A DNA stretch of 64,000 nucleotides from Variovorax ginsengisoli (GTDB taxonomy: Bacteria; Pseudomonadota; Gammaproteobacteria; Burkholderiales; Burkholderiaceae_C), in NCBI RefSeq assembly GCF_030486595.1, contig NZ_JAUJZH010000002.1, positions 186,001-250,000 on the forward strand, read 5' to 3'. The notes beneath the pieces were generated by a model. The model was not told the origin of the DNA. It worked only from the letters and a program-made list of their open reading frames with translations, and did no database searches. Each line of letters opens with the position of its first letter. Position 1 is the first letter of the stretch. Positions 37,593 through 46,183 of the stretch are shown here, one piece after another. The translations under genes and the position numbers were made by a program.

Positions 37593-38114
37593 ATGGGCAA
37601 CAAACTGTACGTCGGTAACCTGCCTTACTCGGTGCGCGACGGTGATCTCGAGCAGGCCTTCGGCCAATTCGGCGCGGTGACGAGCGCCAAGGTCATGATG
37701 GAACGCGACACCGGTCGCTCCAAGGGTTTCGGCTTTGTCGAGATGGGCAGTGATGCAGAAGCACAAGCAGCCATCAACGGCATGAACGGCCAGCCGCTCG
37801 GCGGGCGCAGCGTGGTCGTCAACGAAGCGCGTCCGATGGAAGCCCGTCCGCCGCGCAGCGGTGGCGGCGGCTACGGCGGCGGTGGTGGCTATGGCGGTGG
37901 TGGCGGCGGCGGCGGCTACGGTGGTGGTGGCGGCGGTTATGGCGGCGGCGGCGGTGGTCGCAGCGGCGGTGGCGGCGGCTATGGCGGCGGTGGCCGCAGC
38001 GGTGGCGGCGGCGGTGACGGCGGCTTCCGCAGCCCGTACGGCGCTGGCCCGCGTGGCGGCGGCGGTGGTCGCGGCGGCTATGGCGGCGGCAACGGTGGCA
38101 ACAGCGGCTACTGA
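37593..38114 (+). CDS. Glycine-rich RRM RNA-binding protein
   Basis: A 173-residue protein. The single RRM covers residues 1-80. RNP2 is KLYVGNLPYSV; RNP1 is KGFGFVEM; both are intact with aromatic contacts. The tail (about 88-173) is almost pure Gly with spaced Tyr, Arg and Ser (GGYGGGG, GGRSGGG), like plant and cyanobacterial Rbp proteins that rise in the cold and can phase-separate. ATG at 37593 has AGGAG at 37581-37585. The Gly tract gives a highly repetitive G/C sequence. Long leader; terminator follows. Confidence 0.93.
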   Translation: MGNKLYVGNLPYSVRDGDLEQAFGQFGAVTSAKVMMERDTGRSKGFGFVEMGSDAEAQAAINGMNGQPLGGRSVVVNEARPMEARPPRSGGGGYGGGGGYGGGGGGGGYGGGGGGYGGGGGGRSGGGGGYGGGGRSGGGGGDGGFRSPYGAGPRGGGGGRGGYGGGNGGNSGY

Positions 38115-38143
38115 TCGCGCCCCCAACGCGAACCCCCATCAAG

Positions 38144-38167
38144 AAGGCTCCTGCGGGAGCCTTTTTT
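38144..38167 (+). terminator. Intrinsic terminator of the RRM gene
   Basis: AAGGCTCC (38144-38151), TGC loop, GGGAGCCTT followed by TTTT: a strong stem and U-run on the plus strand. Confidence 0.85.
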
Positions 38168-38183
38168 CATGGCCGCGCGAGGC

Positions 38184-38969
38184 TCACTCGCCCTGGCGGC
38201 GCTTGCGGCCGCGGCCCTTGAAGAGCCGGTCGAACAGCGGATTCGGCAGCAGCCGCATCAGCTTGGCGACCACCCCCATCTGCCATGGGATCACGCGGTA
38301 GCTGGTGCCGGCCTGAATGGTGTCGAAGGCGCGGTCGGCGAACTCGGCCGGCTGCAGCAGGAACGGCATGGCATAGCGGTTGCCCTGTGTCAGCGGCGTG
38401 TCGACATAACCGGGGCAGAGGGTGACGACCTTGACCCCGCTGGCGTTCATTTCGCCGCGCAGGCTTTCGCAGTAGGCCACCACCCCGGCCTTGCTCGCGC
38501 AGTAGGCGCCGTGGCCCGGCAGGCCGCGAATCGCGGCGACGCTGCCTATGCCGACCAGGCGGCCGCTGCCGCGCGCCGCCATGGCGGCCACGAAAGGATG
38601 GAAGGTCGCCGCCAGGCCGAGGTTGTTGATGGCGAAGGTGCGGGCCATCACATCGAGGTCGCCGCGGACGGCGGTGTCCATGCCGATGCTGACGCCGGCG
38701 TTGGCGATCACCACGTCCGGCAGGCCTTGCTGCGCGATGCAGGCGGCGCCGGCCGAGACGATGGCGTCGAACTCGGCGACGTCGGCACCGTAGACCCGCC
38801 AGCGGCGGGGGTCCAGCTGGCGAGCCGCCGCCCAGGCCTCGATCTCGGCCGTTCGCCTGGCCACGAGCGCAAGGTCGTGGCCGGCGTCGTAGAAGCGCAT
38901 GGCCAGCGCCTGCCCGATCCCGCTCGAGGCGCCGGTGACGAACAGCAGGGGGTTCTGGGTAGTGGCCAT
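38184..38969 (-). CDS. Short-chain dehydrogenase/reductase (SDR)
   Basis: A 261-residue classical SDR. The cofactor loop is TGASSGIGQALA, NAGVS is present, and the catalytic Ser-Tyr-Lys is in GSVAAIRGLPGHGAYCASKAGV. A basic C-terminal tail follows (KGRGRKRRQG). Substrate unknown. It starts four bases after the lptC stop, so it is in the kdsD-kdsC-lptC transcript, where lptA usually lies. Confidence 0.9.
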   Translation of the reverse strand: MATTQNPLLFVTGASSGIGQALAMRFYDAGHDLALVARRTAEIEAWAAARQLDPRRWRVYGADVAEFDAIVSAGAACIAQQGLPDVVIANAGVSIGMDTAVRGDLDVMARTFAINNLGLAATFHPFVAAMAARGSGRLVGIGSVAAIRGLPGHGAYCASKAGVVAYCESLRGEMNASGVKVVTLCPGYVDTPLTQGNRYAMPFLLQPAEFADRAFDTIQAGTSYRVIPWQMGVVAKLMRLLPNPLFDRLFKGRGRKRRQGE

Positions 38970-38973
38970 GGAC

Positions 38974-39621
38974 TCAGCGCTTCGGTGCCGGCGCCACGGC
39001 CGAAGGCGGCGGCATGATCAGGCCGTGCACCCGGCCCTGGAGATTGGCGATGCCGGTCAGGCTGTCGTAGTCCATCGCATCGGAGGTGAACTTGTCGGAC
39101 CCGCGGATCAGCGTGACCGGCTTGTTGGACTTCACGCGTTCGGTGTCGATGAAGGCGTGCAGGAACTCGCCGCGGAATTCGAGGCGCGGCAGCATCGTGC
39201 CGTCGGCCGCCTTGGCGGCGTCGCGGATCACGATCGCATTGCCGAACAGCTGGATCTCGGTGCCGTCGCCGTTGGACACGCCGCGATCGGCCGAGCCGTG
39301 CGTGACCAGCCCGACCGGCGATATCGAGCGCCAGCGCACCTGGTCGACCTCGAGCGTGTCGGTGTCCGGGTAGTGCCGGCCCTCCTTGCCGAAGACTTCG
39401 GTGCGCAGGTCGCCGTTGGGCTGGAAGTTCTTCACCGAGAAGCCGCGCATGAAGTAGTCGGGCTCGTGCGTCGGCGCTTCGGCCGGCTGCGGCGTGAGCA
39501 TCTCGGGCGCGTTGCGAACCAGCCAGTAGGTGCCCAGCGCGAGCACCGCCGTCAGGATGATCGGCAGGTAGATGGTCAGCCGGTCGAAGGCATCGCGCAG
39601 CACGCGCCACGCGGACTTCAT
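38974..39621 (-). CDS. lptC: LPS export system protein LptC
   Basis: A 215-residue inner-membrane bitopic protein: one N-terminal helix (YLPIILTAVLALGTYWLVR) and a periplasmic jellyroll (about 50-200) with HEPDYFMRGFSVKNFQPNG and ...DGTMLPRLEFRGEFLHAFIDTERV. It forms the bridge with LptBFG and LptA. Start ATG at 39621 overlaps the kdsC stop (ATGA). The normal next genes lptA and lptB are not in this position; SDR follows. Confidence 0.9.
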   Translation of the reverse strand: MKSAWRVLRDAFDRLTIYLPIILTAVLALGTYWLVRNAPEMLTPQPAEAPTHEPDYFMRGFSVKNFQPNGDLRTEVFGKEGRHYPDTDTLEVDQVRWRSISPVGLVTHGSADRGVSNGDGTEIQLFGNAIVIRDAAKAADGTMLPRLEFRGEFLHAFIDTERVKSNKPVTLIRGSDKFTSDAMDYDSLTGIANLQGRVHGLIMPPPSAVAPAPKR

Positions 39622-40166
39622 TCGGCCCGGCCTCGCGCGCGGTCCAGCAGGCGGCGGTAGTGGCCGCCGGCGGTCAGCAGCAGGTCGCAGAATTCGCGTG
39701 CCGCACCCTCGCCGCCGCGCGCGGCGGTGACGTGGCGGGCGATGGCGCGCACCTCGGCATGGGCATTGGCCGGCGCGGCCGCGAAGGCGACGCGCGACAG
39801 CACCGGCAGGTCAGGCCAGTCGTCGCCGATCGCGGCAGCCTGCGACCAGTCGAAGCCCAGTTCGGCCAGCATCGCCTCGGCGGCCGGCAGCTTGTCTTCG
39901 GTGCCGTAGCGCACGTGCGCGATGCCGAGCGCCTCGAGCCGCACGCGCAGCGGCTTGGAGTCGCGGCCGGTGATGACGGCAGGCGTGATGCCGGCGCTGC
40001 GCAGCAGCTTGAGGCCGTAGCCGTCGAGGATGCTGAAGCGCTTGAGGGTTTCGCCGTGCTCGGTGAAATAGACCCCGCCATCGGTCAGCACGCCGTCGAT
40101 GTCGAAGAAGGCGATCCGGATGTCCTGGGCGGCGAGCAGGGTCTCGGGGCTGAATTCGACGCCCAT
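39618..40166 (-). CDS. kdsC: 3-deoxy-D-manno-octulosonate-8-phosphate phosphatase KdsC
   Basis: A 182-residue HAD phosphatase of the small tetrameric C0 class. Motif I is FFDIDGVLTDGG (D22 and D24), then VITGRDS, and motif IV IGDDWPDLPVL. It releases phosphate from KDO-8-phosphate. The ATG at 40166 overlaps the kdsD stop as TGATG. Between kdsD and lptC in the KDO/LPS operon. Confidence 0.93.
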   Translation of the reverse strand: MGVEFSPETLLAAQDIRIAFFDIDGVLTDGGVYFTEHGETLKRFSILDGYGLKLLRSAGITPAVITGRDSKPLRVRLEALGIAHVRYGTEDKLPAAEAMLAELGFDWSQAAAIGDDWPDLPVLSRVAFAAAPANAHAEVRAIARHVTAARGGEGAAREFCDLLLTAGGHYRRLLDRARGRAE

Positions 40167-41167
40167 CAGATGACCTTCGCGCGCATCAGGTCGTTGATGC
40201 TGAGCGCGCCGATCAGCAGCCCGGCCGCGTCGACCACCAGCACGCTGGTGATGCGATGCTGCTCCATCAGGTCGGCGGCCTCGGCGGCCAGCGCGTCGGC
40301 GCGCAAGGTGCGCGGCCCGGCATGCATGACGTCGGCGGCGGTGAGGGCGCGCAGGTCGGCGCCGGTCTCGACCTGGCGCCGCAGGTCGCCGTCGGTGAAG
40401 ATGCCGATCGCGCGGCCGTCGGGGCCGACCACCGCGGTGGCGCCGAGCCCCTTGGCACTCATCTCGCGCATGATCTCGCTCAGGCTCGCCCCGGGAGCCA
40501 CGCGCGGCACCTCGTCGCCCGAGCGCATGACGTCGCTGACGTGGGTCAGCAGCTTGCGGCCCAGCGCGCCGCCCGGATGCGAGCGGGCGAAGTCCTCGGT
40601 GCCGAAGCCGCGGGCGTCGAGCAGCGCCACCGCGAGCGCATCGCCCATCGCCATCTGGGCGGTGGTGCTGGCGGTCGGCGCGAGGTTCAGCGGGCAGGCT
40701 TCCTTCTCGACGCCGCTGTCGAGCACGATGTCGGCATGGCGCGCCAGCGTCGAGTCGCTGCGGCCGGTGATCGCGATCAGCGGCACGCCCTGGCGCTTGA
40801 CCACGGGCAGGATGGTGGTGAGTTCCTCGACTTCGCCGCTGTTGGAGATCGCCAGCACCAGGTCGACCGCCTTGATCATGCCGAGGTCGCCATGGCTGGC
40901 TTCGGCCGGATGCACGAACATCGCCGGCGTGCCGGTCGAGGCCAGGGTGGCGGCGATCTTGCGGCCGACATGGCCGCTCTTGCCCATGCCCATCACGACC
41001 ACGCGGCCGCGAACGTCGAGGATCTTTTGCACCGCGGCAGGAAAGCTCGGACCGAGCCGCTCCTTGAGGCCGAGCACCGCCGCCGCCTCGATGTCGAAAG
41101 TGACGCGCGCGCGCGCCAGCAGGGCGTCGGGATCGACGGCGGGGGTCGCGGGGGGGCGGGAGCTCAT
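40166..41167 (-). CDS. kdsD: Arabinose-5-phosphate isomerase KdsD/KpsF
   Basis: A 333-residue enzyme, SIS domain (about 45-185; VVVMGMGKSGHVGRKIAATL, ASHGDLGMIK) and two CBS domains (215-333). It makes arabinose-5-phosphate from ribulose-5-phosphate for KDO synthesis. The SIS catalytic residues are present. First gene of the minus-strand LPS operon; divergent from the Kef-type gene with 88 bases between. Confidence 0.94.
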   Translation of the reverse strand: MSSRPPATPAVDPDALLARARVTFDIEAAAVLGLKERLGPSFPAAVQKILDVRGRVVVMGMGKSGHVGRKIAATLASTGTPAMFVHPAEASHGDLGMIKAVDLVLAISNSGEVEELTTILPVVKRQGVPLIAITGRSDSTLARHADIVLDSGVEKEACPLNLAPTASTTAQMAMGDALAVALLDARGFGTEDFARSHPGGALGRKLLTHVSDVMRSGDEVPRVAPGASLSEIMREMSAKGLGATAVVGPDGRAIGIFTDGDLRRQVETGADLRALTAADVMHAGPRTLRADALAAEAADLMEQHRITSVLVVDAAGLLIGALSINDLMRAKVI

Positions 41168-41255
41168 CGGCGGATTTTATCGGCCGGTCGTGCCGAGTCC
41201 CCAATGGGGATGAAATGGGGCCGGAAGCGGGCAGGCGTGTTGCTAGCATGCGGGC

Positions 41256-43241
41256 ATGTCCTCGCTCGATCTGACGCTGATGTATTTGCTCGCTGCGGTG
41301 ATCGGCGTGGTTGTCTGCCGCCTGCTGCGGCTGCCGCCGATGCTCGGCTACCTCTCGGCCGGGGTGCTGATCGGACCCCATGCGCTGGCCCTGGCGCAGA
41401 ACTCCGAGGGCATCCGCCACCTGGGCGAATTCGGCGTCGTCTTCCTGATGTTCGTCATCGGGCTCGAGTTCAGCCTGCCCAAGCTGCGGGCGATGCGCCG
41501 CCACGTGTTCGGGCTCGGCCTGCTGCAGGTGATGCTGACCATCTCGGTGGCCACCGCCGGTGCGCTGCTGCTTTCGCACTGGCTGCCGCCGGCCTGGCGG
41601 CTGCACTGGCAGGCCGCGCTGGTCTTTTCGGGCGCACTCACGATGAGCAGCACGGCGATCGTCGTCAAGCTGATGGCGGAGCGGCTGGAGATCGACAGCG
41701 AGCATGGCAAGCGGGTGATGGGCGTGCTGCTGTTCCAGGACCTGGCGGTGGTGCCGCTGCTGGTGCTGATCCCGGCGCTCGGCGCCCCGCCCGAGACCTT
41801 GCTGAAGGCGCTCAGCTTCGCGCTGCTGAAGGCCGGCTTCCTGATCGGCGTGCTGCTGTATGGCGGGCCGCGCGTGATGCGCTGGTGGCTCACGCTGGTC
41901 GCGCGCCGGCGCAGCGAGGAGCTGTTCATGCTCAATCTGCTGCTGGTCACGCTCGGCCTGGCCTGGCTGACCGAGCTCGCCGGCCTGAGCCTGGCGCTGG
42001 GCGCCTTCGTCGCCGGCATGCTGGTGTCGGAGACCGAGTTCAAGCACCAGGTCGAGACCGACATCCGGCCGTTCCACGACGTGCTGCTCGGGCTCTTCTT
42101 CATCACCATCGGCATGTCGCTCGACTGGCACGTGGTGGTCGAGCGCTGGGCGCTGGTGGCGGCACTGCTGCTGCTGCCGCTGGCCTTCAAGCTGGTGCTG
42201 GTGACGGCACTGGCGCGGGCCCTGGGCGCCACGGCCGGCGTCTCGCTGCGCACCGGCCTCTACCTGGCGCAGGCCGGCGAGTTCGGCTTCGTGCTGCTGG
42301 CGCTGGCCCAGGGCCAGGACCTGCTGCCGGCGTGGCTGGCGAATCCGGTGCTGGCCTCGATGGTGCTGTCGATGCTGTCGACCCCCTTCATCATCATGTA
42401 CAGCAACCGGATCGTGCGCAAACTGGTGGCCAGCGACTGGCTGCAGCAGTCGCTGCAGATGACCACGATCGCCCGCAAGACGATCAACACGGCACGCCAC
42501 GTGATCATCTGCGGCTACGGGCGCTGCGGCCAGAACCTGGCGCGGATGCTGGAGCGCGAGGGCATCCCCTACCTGGCGCTGGACCTCGATCCGGACCGGG
42601 TCCGGCAGGCGGCGGCGGCCGGCGATTCGGTGGTGTTCGGCGACGCGTCCCGGCTGCAGGCGCTGATGGCGGCCGGCCTCGCGCGCGCCAGCGCCCTGGT
42701 CGTGACCTACCAGGACGTGCCGGGCGCGCTGAAGGTGCTGGCCAACGCACGCGCCCATGCGCCGCAGGTGCCGGTGATCGTGCGCACCCAGGACGACCGC
42801 GACCTCGAGAAGCTGCAGGCGGCCGGCGCGACCGAGGTGGTGCCGGAGGCGATCGAGGGCTCGCTGATGCTGGCCAGCCATGCGCTGGCGCTGGTCGGGG
42901 TGCCGATGCGGCGCGTGATCCGCGTCGTCCAGGACCAGCGCGATGCACGCTACAACCTGCTGCGCGGCTATTTCCACGGCGCTGACGACGACAACGCCGA
43001 CGAGATCGACCACGAGCGCCTCAACACCTTCACCTTGACGGCCGGGGCGCGCGCCATCGGCCAGCCGCTGGCCAGGCTGGCGCTGGGGGGGCTGGACGTG
43101 CGGGTGGCGAGCCTGCGCCGGCGCGACGGCAAGGCCGCCGATGCCGACGACGACACGGTGCTGGCCGATGGCGACACGCTGGTGTTGTCGGGCAAGCCCG
43201 GCGCGCTGGCGGTGGCGATCGACAAGCTGCAGAAGGGCTGA
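41256..43241 (+). CDS. Monovalent cation:proton antiporter-2 (KefB/YbaL-type) with RCK domains
   Basis: A 661-residue CPA2 protein. About 12 helices (1-385) include LGEFGVVFLMFVIGLEFSLPKL and GALTMSSTAIVVKLMAE, family hallmarks. The TrkA-N/RCK domain is at about 416-530 (HVIICGYGRCGQNLARML). A TrkA-C domain is at about 575-660 (LTAGARAIGQPLARLALGGLDV). The regulatory part binds nucleotide or glutathione in relatives. Probably K+ efflux or pH homeostasis; specificity unknown. Upstream is the divergent kdsD operon. Confidence 0.9.
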   Translation: MSSLDLTLMYLLAAVIGVVVCRLLRLPPMLGYLSAGVLIGPHALALAQNSEGIRHLGEFGVVFLMFVIGLEFSLPKLRAMRRHVFGLGLLQVMLTISVATAGALLLSHWLPPAWRLHWQAALVFSGALTMSSTAIVVKLMAERLEIDSEHGKRVMGVLLFQDLAVVPLLVLIPALGAPPETLLKALSFALLKAGFLIGVLLYGGPRVMRWWLTLVARRRSEELFMLNLLLVTLGLAWLTELAGLSLALGAFVAGMLVSETEFKHQVETDIRPFHDVLLGLFFITIGMSLDWHVVVERWALVAALLLLPLAFKLVLVTALARALGATAGVSLRTGLYLAQAGEFGFVLLALAQGQDLLPAWLANPVLASMVLSMLSTPFIIMYSNRIVRKLVASDWLQQSLQMTTIARKTINTARHVIICGYGRCGQNLARMLEREGIPYLALDLDPDRVRQAAAAGDSVVFGDASRLQALMAAGLARASALVVTYQDVPGALKVLANARAHAPQVPVIVRTQDDRDLEKLQAAGATEVVPEAIEGSLMLASHALALVGVPMRRVIRVVQDQRDARYNLLRGYFHGADDDNADEIDHERLNTFTLTAGARAIGQPLARLALGGLDVRVASLRRRDGKAADADDDTVLADGDTLVLSGKPGALAVAIDKLQKG

Positions 43242-43254
43242 GCGCGGGGACCGC

Positions 43255-44148
43255 TCAGTTCAGCAGCGTCGGGTTGCGCTTTTCTTCCTCGATCTGCTGT
43301 TGTCGACGGACCACGTCGCACTGGGCCGTTGTCCTGAATTCCGCCCTGGCGCACTGCGCGGCCATGCACTGGGCGCGGGCGATGAAGTTCAGGCCGGCGC
43401 ATTGCGCCTGCGGGTTCGCGGGCGGGGGCGGCGGGGCTGGCGCGGGTTCCGGTTGCGGCGCAGGCGCGGCGGCCACGGGCGCCGCAGTGGCCGCCGGCGC
43501 TGCCGGCTTGCGAGGTTTTGGCGCGCTGGGCCTGGCGGGGGCGGCTGGTGGCGCGACCGCCTGGGCCGATGGCGCCGGCGGCGGCGCCTCTGCAACAGGC
43601 GCGCTGGCGACGGGCTCTGGCGCCGGGGCCTCGGCCTGCGGCTGCGGCTGCGGCTGCGGCTCGGCCGGAGGCGTGGGCGCAGCGGGCACAGCTGCCTCGA
43701 CCGGGGCCGGCGCCGGCGGTGCCGGCGTAGCCGCCGGCGAAGCGGGCCCTGAAACCGCCACCGGTGGCGGCGAACCGGACGAGAGCAACCAGGCGGCCAG
43801 CGCCACCACCAGACCCACGGCCGCCAAGCCGATCACGGCCGTGCGTAGCGGGTTCGGGCGCGGCGGTGCGGTGGCTCGCAGCGGATGCTTCCGGGGCGCG
43901 GGCGGCGCGTCGCGAGGGGTCGCCTTCCCGTTGGAGGGGGTGGCCGGTCGACGGGGACGGGGGGTCGGCAGCGGCGGCGGAAGCTCCACGTCCCTCGCCA
44001 TGCGCTGGGTGGCGGGCCATTCCGCTTCGGCGCCGGGCAGGGCGGCCGGTTGCGGTGCGGTCAGCGCGACCAGCCTCCGTCCGCAGCCCTTGCAGAACTT
44101 GGCGCCGTCACGGTTGTCCGTGCGGCAGTCCGCGCACACCAGGGTCAT
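43255..44148 (-). CDS. Zinc-ribbon membrane protein with Pro/Ala-rich spacer
   Basis: A 297-residue protein. The N-terminal zinc ribbon has four cysteines (C5, C8, C19, C22: CADCRTDNRDGAKFCKGC). A cytoplasmic linker, one helix (TAVIGLAAVGLVVALAAWLL, about 103-122), and a long Pro/Ala-rich stretch (to about 245) lead to a C-terminal Cys-containing helix (CAGLNFIARAQCMAAQCARAEF). The last part is conserved in form with small envelope proteins of Burkholderiales. Lies 7 bases after the cNMP-binding gene. Unknown function; one could guess an envelope sensor. Confidence 0.75.
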   Translation of the reverse strand: MTLVCADCRTDNRDGAKFCKGCGRRLVALTAPQPAALPGAEAEWPATQRMARDVELPPPLPTPRPRRPATPSNGKATPRDAPPAPRKHPLRATAPPRPNPLRTAVIGLAAVGLVVALAAWLLSSGSPPPVAVSGPASPAATPAPPAPAPVEAAVPAAPTPPAEPQPQPQPQAEAPAPEPVASAPVAEAPPPAPSAQAVAPPAAPARPSAPKPRKPAAPAATAAPVAAAPAPQPEPAPAPPPPPANPQAQCAGLNFIARAQCMAAQCARAEFRTTAQCDVVRRQQQIEEEKRNPTLLN

Positions 44149-44155
44149 CGTGCGC

Positions 44156-44623
44156 TCAGGTCACCGCCACCCGCTTCTGCTTGTTCACCAGACGCTTGGC
44201 GATCACGGCGCCGAGCCCCATCGTGAGCTCCAGGGCCAGGTTGGGCTGCCGGTTCGACAGTTCGGCGAAGCGGATCCCGGTCAGTCGCCAGACCCGGGCC
44301 GCCCCGGTGGCGACCACGTTGGCCGAACGCGGTGCGCGCGAGAAGAAGGAGCCTTCGCCGACCACCGAGCCCGGATTCAGGATCGCCAGCTGCATCTGGC
44401 CCTTGTCGCCGATCAGGTGCACGCTGAGTGCGCCGCTCTCGATGAAGAAGACCGTGCGGTCCTGGGCGCCCTGGTCGATCAGCACCTGGCCCGCGGCGAG
44501 GTCGAAGGGCTGCAGATAGGCAGCCACCGTTTCCCATTGCAGCGAATTGAGCGCCGGCGCAAAGGCGTCGTAGCTGGTGTTCTGGGCGATCGCGCGGCAA
44601 AGATCCTGAATGCTGGATGACAT
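44156..44623 (-). CDS. Cyclic-nucleotide-binding (Crp-type) domain protein without DNA-binding domain
   Basis: A 155-residue single cNMP_binding domain: YLQPFDLAAGQVLIDQGAQDRTVFFIESGALSVHL, then ILNPGSVVGEGSFFSRAPRSANVVATG, which is the phosphate-binding cassette (VGE and RSANV). No HTH follows. It may be a stand-alone sensor. A Crp-like palindrome lies upstream at 44676-44691. Next gene downstream is the zinc-ribbon membrane protein, so they could act together. Ligand not certain. Confidence 0.85.
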   Translation of the reverse strand: MSSSIQDLCRAIAQNTSYDAFAPALNSLQWETVAAYLQPFDLAAGQVLIDQGAQDRTVFFIESGALSVHLIGDKGQMQLAILNPGSVVGEGSFFSRAPRSANVVATGAARVWRLTGIRFAELSNRQPNLALELTMGLGAVIAKRLVNKQKRVAVT

Positions 44624-44675
44624 CGTTCGTTTGTCCTGCTGTGCGTCGGAAGTATCTGCGAAAGGCCAAATCTGT

Positions 44676-44691
44676 GGTGACAGATGTCACA
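44676..44691. promoter_or_regulatory. CRP/FNR-type palindrome before the cNMP-binding gene
   Basis: On the minus strand this reads TGTGACATCTGTCACC, matching the CRP consensus TGTGA-N6-TCACA at 9 of 10 positions, with GTGACA/TGTCAC as the exact inverted arms. It lies 53 bases before the cNMP gene start and just past the end of mnmE, in the 85-base gap. A Crp-family regulator may control this gene. Confidence 0.5.
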
Positions 44692-44708
44692 GAATGACAC
44701 ACTCTCGC

Positions 44709-46121
44709 TTACTTGCCGATGCAGAAGCGGGAAAAGATCACGCCGAGCAGGTCGTCGGCGCCGAACTCGCCGGTGATTTCGTTCAGTGCGTTCTGCGCCA
44801 GCCGCAGCTCTTCGGCCAGCAGGTCGAGCAACTGGGCATGGGCTGCCAGGTGGGCGGTCGCCAGGGCGATGTGCTCCTCGACCCGCGACAGCGCCTGCAC
44901 GTGGCGGGCCCGCGCCAGGTAGACGCCTTCCGGAACCGCCTGCCAGCCGGCGACCTCGAGCAGTCGGCGACGCAGGGTTTCGATGCCGGCCCCGGTGCGC
45001 GCCGACAGGCTGACGCCGCTGTCGGGCGGCGGCTGCGTGGCGGGCAGCGCGTCGAGCTTGCTCCAGACATCGATCACCGGCACGCTGGCGGGCAGCCGGC
45101 TGGCCAGGAGGCCAGCGATTTCGGCATCGGCCTGTGCATAGGCAGGGGCCGCACTGCGGGTCAGGTCGTGCAGGAACAGCACCGCGTCGGCCCCTTCGAT
45201 CTGGCTCCAGGCGCGGGCGATGCCGATCTGCTCGACTTCGTCGACGCTGTCGCGCAGGCCGGCGGTGTCGACGACATGCAGCGGAACGCCCTGGATCTGG
45301 ATGGTCTGCGAGACCACGTCGCGGGTGGTGCCCGCGACCGCGCTGACGATCGCCAGCTCGGCGCCCGCCAGCGCATTCAGCAGCGAGCTCTTGCCGGCAT
45401 TCGGCTGGCCGGCGATCACGACCTTGATGCCCTCGCGCAGCAGGGCGCCCTGGCGGGCCCGCTGCTGCACCGCGGCCAGCTGGGATTGCAGCGCCACCAA
45501 CTGGCCCGCGGCGTCGGCCTCCTGCAGGAAGTCGATCTCCTCGTCGGGAAAGTCGAGCGTCGCCTCGACCAGCATGCGCAGGCGCACCAAGGCCTCGAGC
45601 AAGGTGTGTATCTCGTCGGAGAAGGCGCCCGACAGCGACCGGCTGGCGCTGCGCGCCGCGGCTTCGGTGCTGGCGTCGATCAGGTCGGCGATCGCCTCGG
45701 CCTGCGCCAGGTCGATCTTGCCGTTGAGGAAGGCGCGCTGGCTGAACTCGCCGGGCTCGGCCACCCGCAGGCCCGCCAAGCGCGGCCGGCCGGTCGCCGG
45801 ATCGGTCTCGGCGGCCGCCGCCAAGCAGCGCGCCAGCAGCAGCTGCAGCACCACCGTGCCGCCATGGGCCTGGAGTTCGAACACGTCCTCGCCGGTGAAG
45901 GAATGCGGGGCCGGAAAGTGCAGCGCCAGGCCGCGGTCGATCGGCGAGCCGTCGGCATCGCGGAAGGGAAGGTAACTGGCCTCCCGCGGCTTCAGTGCAC
46001 GGCCGCAGAGCGCGTCGATCAGCGGCGCCAGCTCGCGCCCGGAGACGCGCACGATCCCGACCGACCCGCGGCCGGAGGCGGTGGCGATGGCAACGATCGG
46101 GTCGGCAGTGCGGGCGAGCAT
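44709..46121 (-). CDS. mnmE: tRNA uridine-5-carboxymethylaminomethyl(34) synthesis GTPase MnmE
   Basis: A 470-residue protein: N-terminal tetrahydrofolate-binding domain ([24 protein letters not shown]), helical domain, and inserted G domain with [25 protein letters not shown] and DTAGLRD. It ends in the obligate FCIGK, whose cysteine is catalytic. Works with MnmG to modify wobble U34. ATG at 46121 chosen as the conserved start. Separated from yidC by a terminator, so it likely has its own promoter. Confidence 0.97.
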   Translation of the reverse strand: MLARTADPIVAIATASGRGSVGIVRVSGRELAPLIDALCGRALKPREASYLPFRDADGSPIDRGLALHFPAPHSFTGEDVFELQAHGGTVVLQLLLARCLAAAAETDPATGRPRLAGLRVAEPGEFSQRAFLNGKIDLAQAEAIADLIDASTEAAARSASRSLSGAFSDEIHTLLEALVRLRMLVEATLDFPDEEIDFLQEADAAGQLVALQSQLAAVQQRARQGALLREGIKVVIAGQPNAGKSSLLNALAGAELAIVSAVAGTTRDVVSQTIQIQGVPLHVVDTAGLRDSVDEVEQIGIARAWSQIEGADAVLFLHDLTRSAAPAYAQADAEIAGLLASRLPASVPVIDVWSKLDALPATQPPPDSGVSLSARTGAGIETLRRRLLEVAGWQAVPEGVYLARARHVQALSRVEEHIALATAHLAAHAQLLDLLAEELRLAQNALNEITGEFGADDLLGVIFSRFCIGK

Positions 46122-46139
46122 GGGAACGATTCTTCCAGT

Positions 46140-46164
46140 AAAAAGGGCCGCTTTCGCGGCCCTT
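46140..46164 (-). terminator. Intrinsic terminator after yidC
   Basis: On the minus strand AAGGGCCGC, GAAA tetraloop, GCGGCCCTT then TTTA. It ends the rpmH-to-yidC operon before mnmE. Confidence 0.85.
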
Positions 46165-46183
46165 CGGGTCAGTGGCTGAAGCC

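Noticed and set aside
37861..38110. Gly-codon tract of the RRM gene as a tandem DNA repeat element or a minus-strand gene
   Set aside because: It is explained by the Gly-rich protein tail. Opposite-strand frames are only Ala/Thr or Arg/His runs.
39618..43013. One giant frame joining kdsC to sequence antisense of the Kef gene
   Set aside because: Only its last 182 codons are KdsC. The ATG at 40166, overlapping the kdsD stop, is the real start.
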